Source: Halichondria panicea
Lineage: Eukaryota > Porifera > Demospongiae > Suberitida > Halichondriidae
NCBI RefSeq assembly: GCF_963675165.1
Contig: NC_087381.1
Location: 4,030,001 to 4,094,000 of the forward strand
Length of the DNA stretch: 64,000 bases
Reading direction: 5' to 3'
Under the pieces are notes generated by a model. That model saw only the letters and a list, made by a program, of their open reading frames with translations. It ran no database searches and was not told the origin of the DNA. The translations under genes were made by a program, and so were the position numbers. This document shows, in pieces, positions 9,217 through 21,402 of the stretch. Position 1 is the first letter of the stretch; every line of letters begins with the position of its first letter.

Positions 9217-10300
9217 TTCACCTGAGGTGGCTACATCTACCTTACCTGTATTGATTTGTAGCTAGAGTGTTAATATTATTATGACAGTATACTAGTCATA
9301 TTCATGCAGTAGAAAATTTTTTTAAGTACGTGCTTGGTACTTGGTGTATATATGTATCTATTTATCGAATAGTTATAGCTTTATCATCTCACAGATGAAA
9401 TGGATGATAATTTGCATACGTTGTTGAACGAGAAGTATTAGCTGTTTGAAAACTGTTGACGAGTGCTGTGAAGATGGAGAAAAATGGATGATATACCTAC
9501 CATTATTTTTAACAGTTGTTTATTTTCGGTTCAAAACCCTTGCATATGTATTGTTAACAAAGATGGGGCACATCGTTATCTGCCAAGATATTTTACAGTA
9601 CTGTTGCTGAAGGGATGTACAATGGTCCCACGGATATTGAAGAATATTAAAATATCCTGAGGAGGTTCGATTTGTTACTAAGAATCTTCGGATGCCCTTT
9701 GAAAGAATCATGCTCTTTATGGCATATTCCCGGCATATTCCCAACAATATATTCCCAGCAACATTAAACAGCAACGTGATAGTATCGCCTTTAATTGCTG
9801 TAAGGCATGTAAGGAGCTACTACATAGCATAAATAAGCTATCGTTAAAGTCTAGGAGTACAACGAGTACAACCACTGCTCTAATTATCCCATAGCAAAAT
9901 TGTTCCCATAGCAAAATTGTCCCCTGTAAGCCAAAAAGTGCGTCAATAAGACTATCATTGAACGAAAGGACATGTCTCACAAATTGTCTAAACTCACAAA
10001 TTGTCTAAATTGCAACCATTTGACTGTGAAGTTAACGAAAAGCAAAGTGCTGAATTACTGCAAATAGTCTCTGAAATCGACAATAATGGTTCAAAAATAA
10101 TGGTTCAAAAGTCATCAATGAGCTAATTGAAGAGCTAATTGAAGAGACAATATTTTAAGAGAGGCATGGCACCAGGACGTCATAGAGAGATTGCAGTATG
10201 AAAAAGATCAGCATAATTGCAGTAAGAGCTGTTGTTTCAGGGCAAATAAAATCACATACCTATCTCTTCTAGTTTCCAGGGCAGGGCAACTAAAAGCAAA
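9217..10300. other. Gene-poor stretch rich in short tandem duplications
   Basis: No convincing ORF is present. Several perfect adjacent duplications occur, such as TCCCATAGCAAAATTGT at 9887-9903 and 9904-9920, and a CTCACAAATTGTCTAAA pair around 9975-10008. Confidence 0.5.
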
Positions 10301-10308
10301 GGTAACAA

Positions 10309-11875
10309 GTGGAGCAAAATAAGTATAAGGATGGGAAGTTCCTGAGTATTGGTTTTCTCGTTGCAGCTCTGGCAGTGTACTGTCGTAGTCCGGCAGCATA
10401 TGCAGCCCTTTTGAGTTTCAAGATGGTGCAACTTCCGTGTGTCCGTACTGCAAATTTGGAAGGTGCTGGTGATTGCACACCAAGGATTAAATTGATCAGG
10501 ACGCGCCATGTTAGAAAAATGTTAGAAAAATGTTAGAAAAAAATGAAGCTTCCAAGAAAACAGAAAACAGGTATGATAAAGTTGCTTAAACAATTAACTG
10601 TGTTTTAAAATAGTGATAATCGATGAAGTTAAGGTGTGTAGTTAATATCAGAGCCCTTAATATTCACTATATTATTCTAAAATTACAGGTTGGAATGAAA
10701 CTAATCTGGACTGTGCGATACATTGTGCGATGTTTTGTGGAGAGATGCCGCATTACACCAATAGCAAGCCGTTTACACGTTGTTCTCATGGATTCAATTC
10801 ACCAGTTTCATGTATGCGGTTTTGAGACTGATGCGGTTTTGAGTCTTCTAATATGACGATGGATGAGTGGCTCTAAACGTGGAGCATACGGGTGTGTTAT
10901 CTCGTGTGTTAAGTTATCTCGTGTGTTAACGAGATATGTTTATGTACAATATTTTATTTTTCAGTTTTCTTGATGGTTCTGAAAGCATTCAGCCGTCCTC
11001 TCCTCTCTCCATACACTGGAAAACTAGTACATTTTATCATTTGCCCAAGTCATCAGGATGTATAATTATTGTATGGTCGCTACCAAACACACGCACAAAA
11101 CACAAAACACACGCACACGCGCACACGCACATCCACACACGCACATCCACAGTTGAAAAATATGGTATCCGCACTGTTTCAGTCAAGATCACCGGAAAGA
11201 GGAGGAACGAGAGATTTTCAGATTGGGGAAGTAAACTTCGGTTGGTCTGTGCTTGAAGATTTGTACTCAAGAGAAATGTGTCGAATTCAAAGTGGTCAGT
11301 GTTCAAGAGTGCCCAAGCTAAAAAAAAGTCACATAGTTCGAGAATCTTGGACCCGTTTGAATGTGCAGCGTTATGGAGGTAAATTGGAAGTAATTATAAG
11401 TACATGCTTGCATGTCCCCCGTTTAGCAAGACGAAGTACTGGCTGAGTTGCGCGAGTATGCTCGCAGTAGTCCTACACCGAAAGATGCTAAATCAGTGGA
11501 AGCATTGATTCAATACCTGGAAGCTCTGAATAAGTTGTTTGAGAAGTCTTTGTTAGGCAGGAAAGTAAATGTTTACAACTGTCCAGAATGTCAGTACGAA
11601 GGGTGTCTCTACAGAAGATGGAAGGCAACAAGCGATGGAAAGTATTAAGTTTTATAACTTATACCTTTTATTTAAAGGCCACTTAATCCTGGATATTTTA
11701 TCAACCCAAGACGAGTGCCGTTGAGACTATTTTTGGGCAACTGAAACACACAACTAGTAGTAATCTAACGGCTGCTAATTACGAGATGGCAAAAGCAACT
11801 CTCCTCACCAAGTCTGCTTGTGTTTCCCAAGGTAATGGAACAGCTATTAAGACAATCTGAACTAGCCAAAAAGAA
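10309..11875 (+). pseudogene. Eroded transposase-like coding fragments (family uncertain)
   Basis: Three short stretches look like decayed exons on one strand. At 10324-10480 there is GFLVAALAVYCRSPAAYAAL and FKMVQLPCVRT, a pattern like the SPAAY...LPS region in some THAP/P-like transposases. At 11451-11648 there is SVEALIQYLEALNKLFEKS with CPECQYEGC. At 11705-11860 there is SAVETIFGQLKH and MAKATLLTKSACVSQ. Frames change between them and short duplications are frequent (for example 10896-10929). The THAP/P-like suggestion rests only on remembered patterns and is weak. Confidence 0.3.
11084..11150. repeat. CA/CG-rich simple repeat
   Basis: An imperfect ACACGCAC and CACAAAA repeat. Reading frames that cross it on both strands are not believable proteins. 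Confidence 0.8.
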
Positions 11876-12255
11876 GAAATAGTATGTTGGAATTCATTTC
11901 TAATTGACATTTCTAATTAATAATTTTTTTCAATGCATACACTTTTAATTCATCCCTTAACGATACACTACCATCTATTACTTTACTGTTTTCTATGCAT
12001 GTATACTGCGTAGAAATTCATTGCATCTTGCATTAAATACTTTACTAGGTTCAATAGGGATATTGTCATCGATCTCGGCTGCAACGTGTATAAATTCATG
12101 GAGCAATGGAGCAAAATTTGGTTGGAGTTAATTTCTGTATTAGCAATGTCAAAAAGTTTATCCCCATGCTGCCGATAACGTTTATTGTTCAACTGTTCAA
12201 CTATCTTGATTTCTAAAGTATTCATCCATGACCAAAAGATAGGTTTGAAGAATGT

Positions 12256-13269
12256 TAGACCTCCTCGATCCAAGTACTGAACAACAAGTGCTTATCCGAG
12301 CTAGATAGTTTCAATGCATTAGAAAAATCTAACTGTTTGGTAATCTCATCCAGTCGCATTTCGTTTTTATTCACCTTTTCTTCTGCCTCGCGTTGTAATC
12401 CCTTCAAACGATCTAATGTTGACTTCAATGCCCAGCCACTTCAATGCCCAGCCACAAATTCTATGCACAGCTGTACTATCCGAAGGCTTAACATCATAAT
12501 ACCATAATGATCGTTGGAGATAGTACTAGCCATTTCTTGTCGAACGCCACAATGAATGGAGTTTAAAACAATTGCAATTACAGATTGCTGTGTTTCATAG
12601 AAACCTGAACCAAAGTCTTGTCTTTTCTGTTTTTTTCTCCTCACAAGTAAGAGACCAAGCCACCTTAAAAAAAGTTCAGATTCTTTGGCTGCAAAACTTC
12701 CACATACCTGGTACAGCTTTAGGTACTCATCCACAGAATACTTGATGTAACCTCGCTGGGCAAACATTCATGTACTCCCACAATTGAATCTTTTTAGAAA
12801 AGCTCCCCAGACAACTCTTTGTCAACTTGAATAATCACATCCTTGGTTATTTTACATACATCAACATTTACATCAACATTTGACACTGTCGCTTTCTCAG
12901 TAGCTGTTAATAGCACAGTTTTGGTTCCATTCTTTTTACGCTTCTTTATAGCTTTAGCCTTGTTTATAGGCCCTCTCTTACTTGTTTGGACTCTCGCTGA
13001 ATTTACAAGTACATCTACAGCTTCAGAACTTTTTAAAGCTGCAACAAATGGGTGTACAACACATAGCTAATATATCACATGGCATGCAAGCTAGATCAAC
13101 ACACATCAGGCTAGATTAACAGCAATATTAGACTACATGCAGCTGCCAATTAGTGACCAGGTCCTAGTCCTAGCTAGCTAGCCGGATAAATAGCGATATC
13201 GACTATTAGCTACTACTCACCTCTCTTTCTAGTAGTTTTCACCTCTTCTTGGACTAGTCCTACCTCCAT
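12256..13269 (-). pseudogene. Unidentified nuclear-protein-like gene, at least two exons, frame-broken
   Basis: Exon 1 starts at ATG 13269 (MEVGLVQEEVKTTRKR) and ends at a GTGAGT donor after 13221. It joins in phase to an exon starting at 13038 after a GCAG acceptor, giving ALKSSEAVDVLVNSARVQTS and then a very basic INKAKAIKKRKKNGTK segment. After a frame break near 12800 the protein continues with VDEYLKLYQVCGSFAAKESE, LFLRWLGLLLVRRKKQKRQ and a helical tail, EKVNKNEMRLDEITKQLDF, ending at 12256. A 16-bp perfect duplication (12422-12437, 12438-12453) interrupts the last part. The family is not recognised. It converges with the plus-strand fragments at 10.3-11.9 kb, so the two could belong to one element. 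Confidence 0.45.
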
Positions 13270-13389
13270 CGCATAATCAGAAACGGTTTAGAACTTTTGC
13301 GCCTCTCACGTGCAAATCTATTGCGTATTTTTGTATGAAGCTATATTTATGCTCGTGGGCTGTTGCATGGCCTCTTCTCTTATACGCCC

Positions 13390-13458
13390 TTGGTAGAGGC
13401 AGCCACTAAGTCATGATGAACACCTTAAAAAGTAATCCGCCATGCTTGCCTCTACCAA
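13390..13458. repeat. 12-bp inverted repeat
   Basis: TTGGTAGAGGCA at 13390-13401 is mirrored by TGCCTCTACCAA at 13447-13458. It could be the end of a small element or a hairpin. No further support is seen. Confidence 0.5.
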
Positions 13459-14269
13459 ACTAATGTTGTGGACTAATGCTGTGGGTGCAGTTAGCAAACA
13501 TCATCTCTGCCTGACGGTTTGTTTGATTAGTCTCAAATTGTCTGACTGTACGAGCTTAATCACAGAGCTTAATCACATGAGGGCCACTTAAAAACACTCC
13601 ACTTAAAAACACTCTTGCAAGCTTCTGTCCTTTGACCTCCCACACGAAACTCTCGCCAGCCTACACTCACAGCTCATCACTTCATGGACGAAGGCGAAGG
13701 CGAACACCACTGTCTACCAGAACTTTCAAAAAAACTAAGAATTCACCACCACGTAATATTTGCTCTGTACCAATAATATTGTTGAGCATCTTTATTATAC
13801 TCAGGTTTATACTCAGGTCAGTTATTTTCAGGTCAGTTGTCCAGAGGCATCATGTGTTTGACGTTGAGCATGCGCATTAGATTGATGAAGCAGTATGCCA
13901 GCACCTTACTCTCTAGACCTCAGGTGGCGGATGGTGTGGCTCAATTTACATGAAAGAAGGGCAGCACAGACCCTGTCCATTTCAGAGAGAACGGTTGTCT
14001 AACCAAGTTTCAGCCACTTGCTCACGTCCTATTGGAGATCCTCAAACTACTATCTGAAACCCCTAGTAACCCCTAGTACGTCTAAAAGAGCAAGTTGTAT
14101 GGCAAGTTTTGAGTCAGCACTATACAACATGCATGCAGCGCCCTAAAGTATAATTATGGGATATACCATGTCGCTTTACAGCAGTCAGATGAGTTGAGAG
14201 CAAGATTTATGGCTAAGATTTCTACGTACGATCCTGGAACTCTAATTTGGAGTGGTCATGATAAATGAG

Positions 14270-14590
14270 AAAGTATGGCTACAGTATGCCCTGAGGGGTA
14301 CGTCCTATTGAGCTTGTCCGAGGAGTTAGCCATGATGGAATGCAGGATGTTTTCTTAGCCCAAGGGAAAATCAATGGGAAAGATTTGGTCATTTTGTTGA
14401 GGACTACTACTGAGTTGTTGACATGACAGGGGCACATTTAGTATTTTTACCCACATACTCACCTGACCTTAACCCTGCAGAATTAGTTTTGGTAAAGTTA
14501 AATCAGACAACAACACACTTTTCCATTCCAGACACTGTGGTTACGATGTGGGAATTCTATTACAAATTTGTAAAGTGTGTACCGTCGTGA
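14270..14590 (+). pseudogene. Tc1/mariner (IS630-type) transposase remnant
   Basis: A frame around 14420-14510 reads GAHLVFLPTYSPDLNPAELV followed by a Lys-Val-Lys, the typical SPDxNPxE region with the last catalytic acid of Tc1/mariner DDE transposases. Upstream, ELVRGVSHDGMQDVF resembles the preceding part in another frame. The rest is lost, so this is a fragment only. Confidence 0.7.
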
Positions 14591-14599
14591 TTGACTTGC

Positions 14600-15119
14600 A
14601 CTAATTTTACTTATGGTGCACTTCCCGTCAGATATGCTTAGGTGAGATAGCATTATTTGAAAAATATCGGTATCGGTAGCAAGGACGACATATGTCGTCC
14701 AAAACCCTCATTTAATAGTTTTGTTTCGCTAGTGATTACCACTTAACACTACGTGCATGGTTACACTTTTTTCCCTACGTTTATTTACACCATGCACACT
14801 CTTGTGTGTATTGTTCTCTTGTGTGTATTGTTGTAAGGAAATCGATTTTTAACATTGGTATAGTGTAATTGATATTCAAATAAGTATACTAGTTATGTAC
14901 TGTGCAGATCTGTCCAGATCTGGACCCTCATGGCAAAAAACTCATAAATTATTTCAAGCCACTATAATTATATCTTTTTCTGTTGCAAGTCATCATCAGA
15001 ACAAGTCGTCATCAGAAGCTTGATGAAGCTAATGTGTGCTAAGCTGGAAGGTACGATGAACTACTGCATGTAGGCATTCCGGAAGTGAAATTTTTTCGAA
15101 ATATTTTTATCCGCATAAT
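14600..15119. other. No gene recognised
   Basis: AT-rich DNA with local duplications (for example TCTTGTGTGTATTGTT twice near 14800-14832). The right part, from about 15060, grades into the repeat cassettes that precede the next gene. Confidence 0.4.
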
Positions 15120-16065
15120 TGTTCGTGGCACAAAGTTGTAGAGGACTTAAAGTGTTGTTGAAGGACCTCAAAACGCTTTCTGGGGTTATCAAAGGTGCTG
15201 ATTAACGAGGTAAGCTTTGTTTCTTCCCTTAGTGAACGCTTTTACCTGATGTTTATATGAAACTGTGGAGATATTCTGAATGCAAAAGAATGGTACTCTA
15301 TCTTTCTGAAAGAAACACATACATAATTAAACCATCATTAGATACATAGCCTGGCATGCCTAAATCATTCTGGGAGTGTACATATTTGACGCTAGACAAT
15401 AAAAGGTCTGTTTACATAGTGACTATTTGTTTAGATAGGTTCTAATTTCCGATATCAAGGATCTGCACCCGTCCCACATAACTGTAGAAGACTCAAGTGT
15501 AGTTTAAATACCTCAAAATTTAAATACCTCAAAACGCTTTCTGAGCTTATCAAAGGTGCTGATTAACGAGGTAAACTTGATTTTTTTATATGATACTGGA
15601 GATATTCTGGTAAATTTTGGTACTCATTCTTTTTACATGCATGTAGTTAAACATACATGTAGCCTGACAGTGTTATGCTTATGTCATTCTGGGAGTGTAC
15701 ATGTTTGACGCTAGACAATAAAAGTTCTGTTTACATAGTGACTATTTGTTATATAGGCACTAATGTCCGATGTCTAAGGTCTGTACCTGTGGCACAAGAC
15801 TGTATATAGACGACTCAAGTGTTGTTTAAATTATCAAGGGTGCTGATCAACAAGGTAAGCTTGATTTTTTCCCCTTGGTGAATGTTTTCACTAGGTTTTT
15901 ATATGACACTGGATTTATTCTGTGTGCAAAATTGTACATAGTTAAACCATCATTAGGTACATGTATACACATAGCCTGTTATGCTTAAGTCATTCTGGGA
16001 ATGTACACTGTATATACAGCTACACAATTAAAGGTCTGTTTACATGTGACTATTTGTTTATATAG
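15120..16065 (+). repeat. Tandem exon-intron cassettes upstream of a transposase-like gene
   Basis: About three and a half diverged copies of one unit precede the gene at 16072. Each copy has an acceptor-like TATAG, an exon-like block of about 100-130 bp and a GTAAGC or GTAAAC donor. The blocks are 15439-15570 and 15757-15854, plus a partial block ending at 15209. The intron-like parts (15210-15438, 15571-15756, 15855-16065) share a segment CATTCTGGGAGTGTACAT. The last acceptor, at 16065, opens the coding exon. The earlier blocks contain degenerate versions of its first codons: the block at 15757 has ATGTCCGATGTCTAAGG, with a stop, against ATGTCTGATTTCAAGG in the gene. Confidence 0.8.
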
Positions 16066-16071
16066 GCACCA

Positions 16072-19000
16072 ATGTCTGATTTCAAGGATCTGTACCCCAC
16101 CCTGACGTCTGTGGGGCTAACGTCTGAGCGTCTCTTGGCAGTAGCAGATGATTCTGACCAAGGATCAGATATTGAAGCTCTCAATGTGCCTGCATCACAT
16201 ATAACAAACCAGTTTGTTTTGGAGCTGTATAACTTCATGAACAGAAATTCGCCCTGCACTTTCTATGTGCTGTGGTGTTGGATGTCATCCTTGTTTTCAG
16301 CCAAACGCGAGCAAGAAGAATTTCCTACCATCAAATCGATTCGGCAAAGTGTGCTTCGCTTGTCTGCAAAGTTTATGAACCTAAAGAAAATGCCATCCTC
16401 CAGTGACAAGGTCACCATGATTGCTGAGTTTAAGGCTCACTTATACTCCTTACCTCGGGTCTTTGTTTCACAAGGCAAAGTTGTTGTTTCCACTGATACT
16501 GGTGGTGAGGGCAGTAGTTGCTCATCATGTGCAGAAATGAAGAATGTTGTAAAACAATCAAGACAGAAAATGTACGCTGCTCGAAGGAATGGACAAAAGC
16601 GAACTAAAAGGAGAGATGATACTATTAAGGATCAGGCCCAAGAACTCAAGAAAGACAAGAAAGCTATAGACATGCTCCAGAAACAGGCCACTAAGAGTGC
16701 CAAACAAGTGACTTCACTCAAGGCAAAGGTTGATCGACTGAGACACCGGGCTTCCTATTGGAAATCAAAGTTCTCAGAAATCAGTGGAGGTGAAAACTGT
16801 GAGGAACTGGATGAACTAGAACGAGAGTACGGACAGAAACAGAATCTACTTGTAGAAGAAGTCAGGAAGCTTGAATATGACAATGCTGAACTAAAGGACA
16901 AAGTTGATGAAGTGATGTCAGACAATATTGTCACATTCGAAGGGGGGAAATACACCAATGATGTCCGTGCTTGTTGTTATGAATTGCTTTCGCTTAATGT
17001 TGGTGTCAACAATGTCCGGTCAGTGATTGAGAGTGTACTGACAAATCTAGTGCACAAGAAAGCTGACCGTCTACCCAAAAGAACTGCAGTCTGCCAGATG
17101 ATGCTCGAGTGCTTGACAGTCGCTCAAGCACAACTAGGTGAACAACTGGGCTCTGAAGATGGTGAGCACTACACACTACAAACTGATGGTACGACCAAGC
17201 ATGGCCACCATTTTTCCACATTTGATCTGGCCACTTCAGAAGAAACATACACTCTAGGGCTGCGACACGTGTTTTCAGGGTCAGCACAGACAACATTGGA
17301 TACTTTCCGAGAGATTCTTGATGACTTAGATGTCTTGATGACTTAGATGTTGTGAGACAGGAAATTGGGCAGTCGAGCGTGTCATCAAAGATAGTATATA
17401 AGTTGAAGAACACCATGTCTGATCGACATGCTGCCGAAAAGCTCTTCTCTACTCTGTTATCTGATTACCGAGCTAGTATCCTACCTGACATTGTGGACAA
17501 TTGGGACGATATGACTAGTGGGGAACAAGAACAACTTACCCGGATGAATAACTTTTTTTGTGGGTTACATTTTCTGATCGCCTTAGCAGACTCAGCAGAA
17601 GAGACACTAAAGGTATGGGAGGCTGCAAACAGTGAGGAAGAAAGCACCCCAAATTCGAGGAGCTCAGGAACACAAAGGCTCATACGGACAGCATGCAAAG
17701 CATTCCACCACCGCGGGTCTGAACAGTCTGGTTGCTCCACTCATTTCAGAACCTTCTTACGACAGAATGGAATAGCAAGGCTACCACTAGCTTCCTTTAT
17801 TGGCAATAGGTTTAACATTCTATTCTATGATGCTGCAGGAGTGTTCTTCTTGAAGTCACACATGACAGAATATTTGTTGAAATACCATGGGGCAAATCTC
17901 AACCTACTCCTGCAAGCTGTTCTGAAAGACCTCAAGTCACCACTTCATATCGCAGGGTGCAAAGCTTTGGGAATAATTGACAAGTTGGTTAGTGGTCCTT
18001 TTTGGCGCTACTTGCAGACCTCTACATTGTCAATCCTGAAAATGGGTGAAGTCTATACCAAGATGAGAGACAGGATGCAAAAGTGGAGTGACGACGCTCA
18101 GTGTGTTTTAGACAACGAAGCCATTTTGTTCCCAGAGACCACATCGTTTCAGGACGAAGTGATGGATGCATTGTACGCTGAGACAGAGAATGATGCACTA
18201 GTTCAGGAGTTGCTTCAATTGTTATTTAAGAGCTTTGCCCTAACAATGGAACGACTAATGCCTGACCACTTACCTGGAGGTGAATTCCATGCTGTATCAG
18301 ATCCTGTCATTGTGGCACAGACATCATCAGTACCTTTGAGTAATGTAATGCCAGAGCGGGATTTTGCCCTTCTCGACAGGTTCATGGGTCAAAAACCAAA
18401 CGCTACTTACATTGCACTGGAGTCTATGATCTTATTCTCCCAGAACAAGACATCTGCTTGGCTCAGACAGAAGAGTGAGGAAGAAAAAGAGACTTCTGAA
18501 TGCTTCTCGTAAACTCTCCAAAGTCCACAAACAAAATTTTCGGAAACGGACTGACGAAATCAAAGCAAAAAGGTTGGAATTGCTTCTGCAAAGAGAACGT
18601 GAGCTGTCAAAGAAACATGAGAAGGAGCTAAAGGACAAGGAAGAGCTAACTCTAAAGATACAAACTTATGGCCTTTGGACCAGCAGTAGTGAGGTACAGC
18701 TACAGTTGAGTAAGATGAAGACAAAGAAATCAAAATTAGAAGGTGTGAAAGCCCAGATCAACTTTCGCCGGAAAGTGCTCAGTCAGCAAAATGAAAAGCA
18801 CCTGTTCCAATTTTCTCATGATCGTCGGCCCTTGACAGTTCAAGAACTGTGTAGCAACCTGTCTAAGTTGCTTCTTCCCGTACCAACACATGCACAGTCA
18901 AGAGTACCTGAACACAGTGATCTTGTGAGAGACCCCGAACTACTTTTGTATAGGCGAGTCAAACATCTGTTCACCGTTGATGGCACTGATGTTTGGTACA

Positions 19001-19125
19001 GTGGAACTGTGATTTCCTATGATGCTGTGTCTAAGCAATTTAAAGTAGCATACGACAATGAAGAAGAAACATTCTCTTTTCCTCTGCTAGATGATTTACT
19101 TTGTGGTGACTTAAAGATTTTATAA
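16072..19125 (+). pseudogene. Long transposase-like gene with chromo/Tudor-like C-terminus, two frameshifts
   Basis: Three collinear segments (16072-17346, 17352-18512, 18475-19125) make one protein of about 1000 residues. The order is: a helical N-terminal domain; a coiled coil near residues 180-300; a core with TLQTDGTTKHGHHFSTFDL and FSGSAQTTLDTFREIL; then MNNFFCGLHFLIALAD; a second charged coil; and a final small beta-rich domain (YSGTVISYDAVSKQFKVAYD) like a chromo/Tudor barrel. The TDGT strand could carry the first acid of an RNase H-like fold, which is an inference. The first frame break is exactly a perfect 17-bp duplication (17317-17333 and 17334-17350). The second, near 18475-18512, lies in an A-rich run. 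I recall similar uncharacterised proteins in invertebrate genomes but cannot name the family. A TATAG acceptor directly precedes the ATG. Confidence 0.7.
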
Positions 19126-19888
19126 TGCATAGTCATGTCTTTTGTCATTTTTATAATCTATATTTCTGTGTCTTTTGTCATTCTTATGATATAATCTGAT
19201 TCTCCTGTCTTTATTCTCTATGTGTGTCAAATTTGATGTTATAAAACTCAATACAACCTTAGAAATATGTCTTTAACTAAAGCCTACAGTTGGAATTCAA
19301 TTGGAATGTGCGGTTTGTGCCATTTCCTGTGTTCTAATTTAAGGAAATTGTGGAGAAATTTTACAACACTTATAGTGTGCTAATCAAGCTCTAACTCTGC
19401 AACAGTTGAACCAATCGCTACTTGTCATATATCATTTTGATCAGAAAAGACTGTAGAATAAGCTAGTGAGCAAAGCTATTGCATGCAGTGTAGTTTGAAT
19501 TTCCTGCGAAATCACTACTGCATGGTATAATGTGTATAGTATAATTGTGTTTACTGTCTCCTATAGGTACGTCAGTAAAACGTGCTCAAGTTTGCAGTGA
19601 CCCTTTGAAAGAAGAGTTGTTACCAACATAATGGTTTCTATTTTTAGGTATTTTTGGTTTTCTCTAGGCAGACTATCTCAGCAAACGCCCTGAAAAAAGT
19701 ACTTTTCAAGTAGGTTGAATACATTCAAGGTTGAATGTTGAAGTGAGTACTCACACCACTAAACCACAAACCTGACTAAACCAAAACCTGATATGATCTA
19801 TCTACATGTGTAGGTGGCTGTCACAGCCTGTCACATTATGCAGCACTAACTTTAGATGTGTGTGGGTGTGTGGGTGTGCATGTGTTAA

Positions 19889-20790
19889 CCCTTTCCCGGC
19901 TTTAATTAAAAAAACAAAATACAGAATAAATACATATTTTTCTACAATGCATTGAAATCACTTGCAACTATTTCCTACAGGTAGCCCAGATCCTGGGGGT
20001 ACCATGACATCATCATCGTTACCTAGCAACTGACCACCCCCCACTAATTAACGATTTTTTACACATTTCACATTTCACAATTATGAACATAAAGAATATT
20101 GTATGAAGGCATGAAGTAACTAAAAACACTAAGTAAGTGTTCTCAATGTTCTCACGGTGACATGGTTCAATCAGGATCAGCAGAAACTTCTCTGCGAGGT
20201 CGTATCGGCAGACGCTCTTTTCCCGGGAAATGTTTTCTTCACCTGTTTTCTTCACCTACACACAGGTTTACAAGTTCAATGGTGGCTCATGATGTCCACT
20301 TGTGTACTAACTAGACTAAGCATACCATACTGAAGCTATCCAGACTACATATGATACTCCATAGTTTCTTACAAGGTCCAGGACTTTGGTTCATGCTCAG
20401 GAGCTTCTTCCTCCGGCTCTTCAGGCTCTATGTTTATAGCTTGACCTCTGAGAAGTAGTTTCCTCTCTTGGTATGATCCCAGTCACTATCCTCTTACTCA
20501 ACAAGGCCATAAGTATCGTTATTCTCACTGTCTAGCTGCCCTAAGTACAACCTCGCTGAGGTTGTACTACAAAGATCTTGAAGCCATTATCAAACGGTCA
20601 CTTTTCTTTCGACAGTACTGCACAAAGCGTACCTCGAGGCAAGATATTAAAGATACCATGTGAAAGAGCAGCCCAATGCGCATGTGCTGGTACCTACAGC
20701 GTGCGCATAGCTCCAACACAGCGCCCACAACGATTTTTTGAAAATTATCACTACCGCTGCCGTCATATGACGGCTAAAGCCGGGAAAGGG
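19889..20790 (-). mobile_element. piggyBac-like non-autonomous element, copy A
   Basis: TTAA stands at both ends (19885-19888 and 20791-20794), with terminal inverted repeats CCCTTTCCCGGCTTTA and TAAAGCCGGGAAAGGG. TTAA duplication and CCC/GGG ends are piggyBac hallmarks. On the minus strand near 20590-20500 a degraded frame (MASRSL, stop, YNLSEV) resembles the N-terminus of a piggyBac-type transposase, suggesting derivation by deletion. The right end carries a small palindrome, GTCATATGAC. An inverted relative lies at 21403-22158 and a diverged one at 56445-56945. Confidence 0.82.
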
Positions 20791-20831
20791 TTAACTAAAA
20801 TTTAGCTGCTATTTTCAACATTATTATTACA

Positions 20832-21185
20832 ATGCCTAAAGCATATTCTACACTACTTAGCAAACAGCTATACATCAGCAAAAGGAGAATTGTTAATTTA
20901 TTCAGGACAAGTGGAGCAAAGGCGTTGAGTGATTTTGAAACAGTCCTCCTTAAGAGAGCTCCACCCTATAGGAGTTATGATACAGTACAAAAAGCCAGAT
21001 ATATGTGTGCAGGCCTGACCATTTTGCGTCATAACTCATGCGATCAGACTCGCATCTATGGCAAAAGAATTGGTGTGTTGTCATCGCGTGTCGCGTGGTA
21101 TGGAAGACGCACATTTGTTCAGCGTACTCTACTGCCAATTATTCAACCATTTGATGGACAAAATCCTCGATCTATTGTAGTTTAG
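20832..21185 (+). CDS. Uncharacterised small ORF between inverted elements
   Basis: The ORF has 117 codons starting MPKAYSTLLSKQLYISKRRI and ending QNPRSIVV. It is rich in Arg, Tyr and Leu with no membrane segment or motif that I recognise. It lies in the about 600-bp spacer between two inverted piggyBac-like copies, so it may be part of an element or chance. A poly-T stretch and a duplicated CACCGTATTCCCCCG follow. No promoter or splice signals support it. Confidence 0.25.
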   Translation: MPKAYSTLLSKQLYISKRRIVNLFRTSGAKALSDFETVLLKRAPPYRSYDTVQKARYMCAGLTILRHNSCDQTRIYGKRIGVLSSRVAWYGRRTFVQRTLLPIIQPFDGQNPRSIVV

Positions 21186-21402
21186 TTTTGGACTTGTTTT
21201 TTTTTTTCTACCACCGTATTCCCCCGCACCGTATTCCCCCGCAACACACACACCTAGAATAATTGTAGCTCATGCATTCGATATCGATAGTATGCATGAG
21301 TACATAAGACATGCAGGATAATTTAAGATAATTTAACTAGAATCTAGTATAATGTACACTATAAAATAATCGGAGGTTTCACATAGATAGGAATCTGCTT
21401 AA

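Noticed and set aside
11037-11446. Open frames on both strands across the CA-rich repeat
   Set aside because: Low-complexity His/Thr/Ala text. Only the later 11451-11648 part looks like protein.
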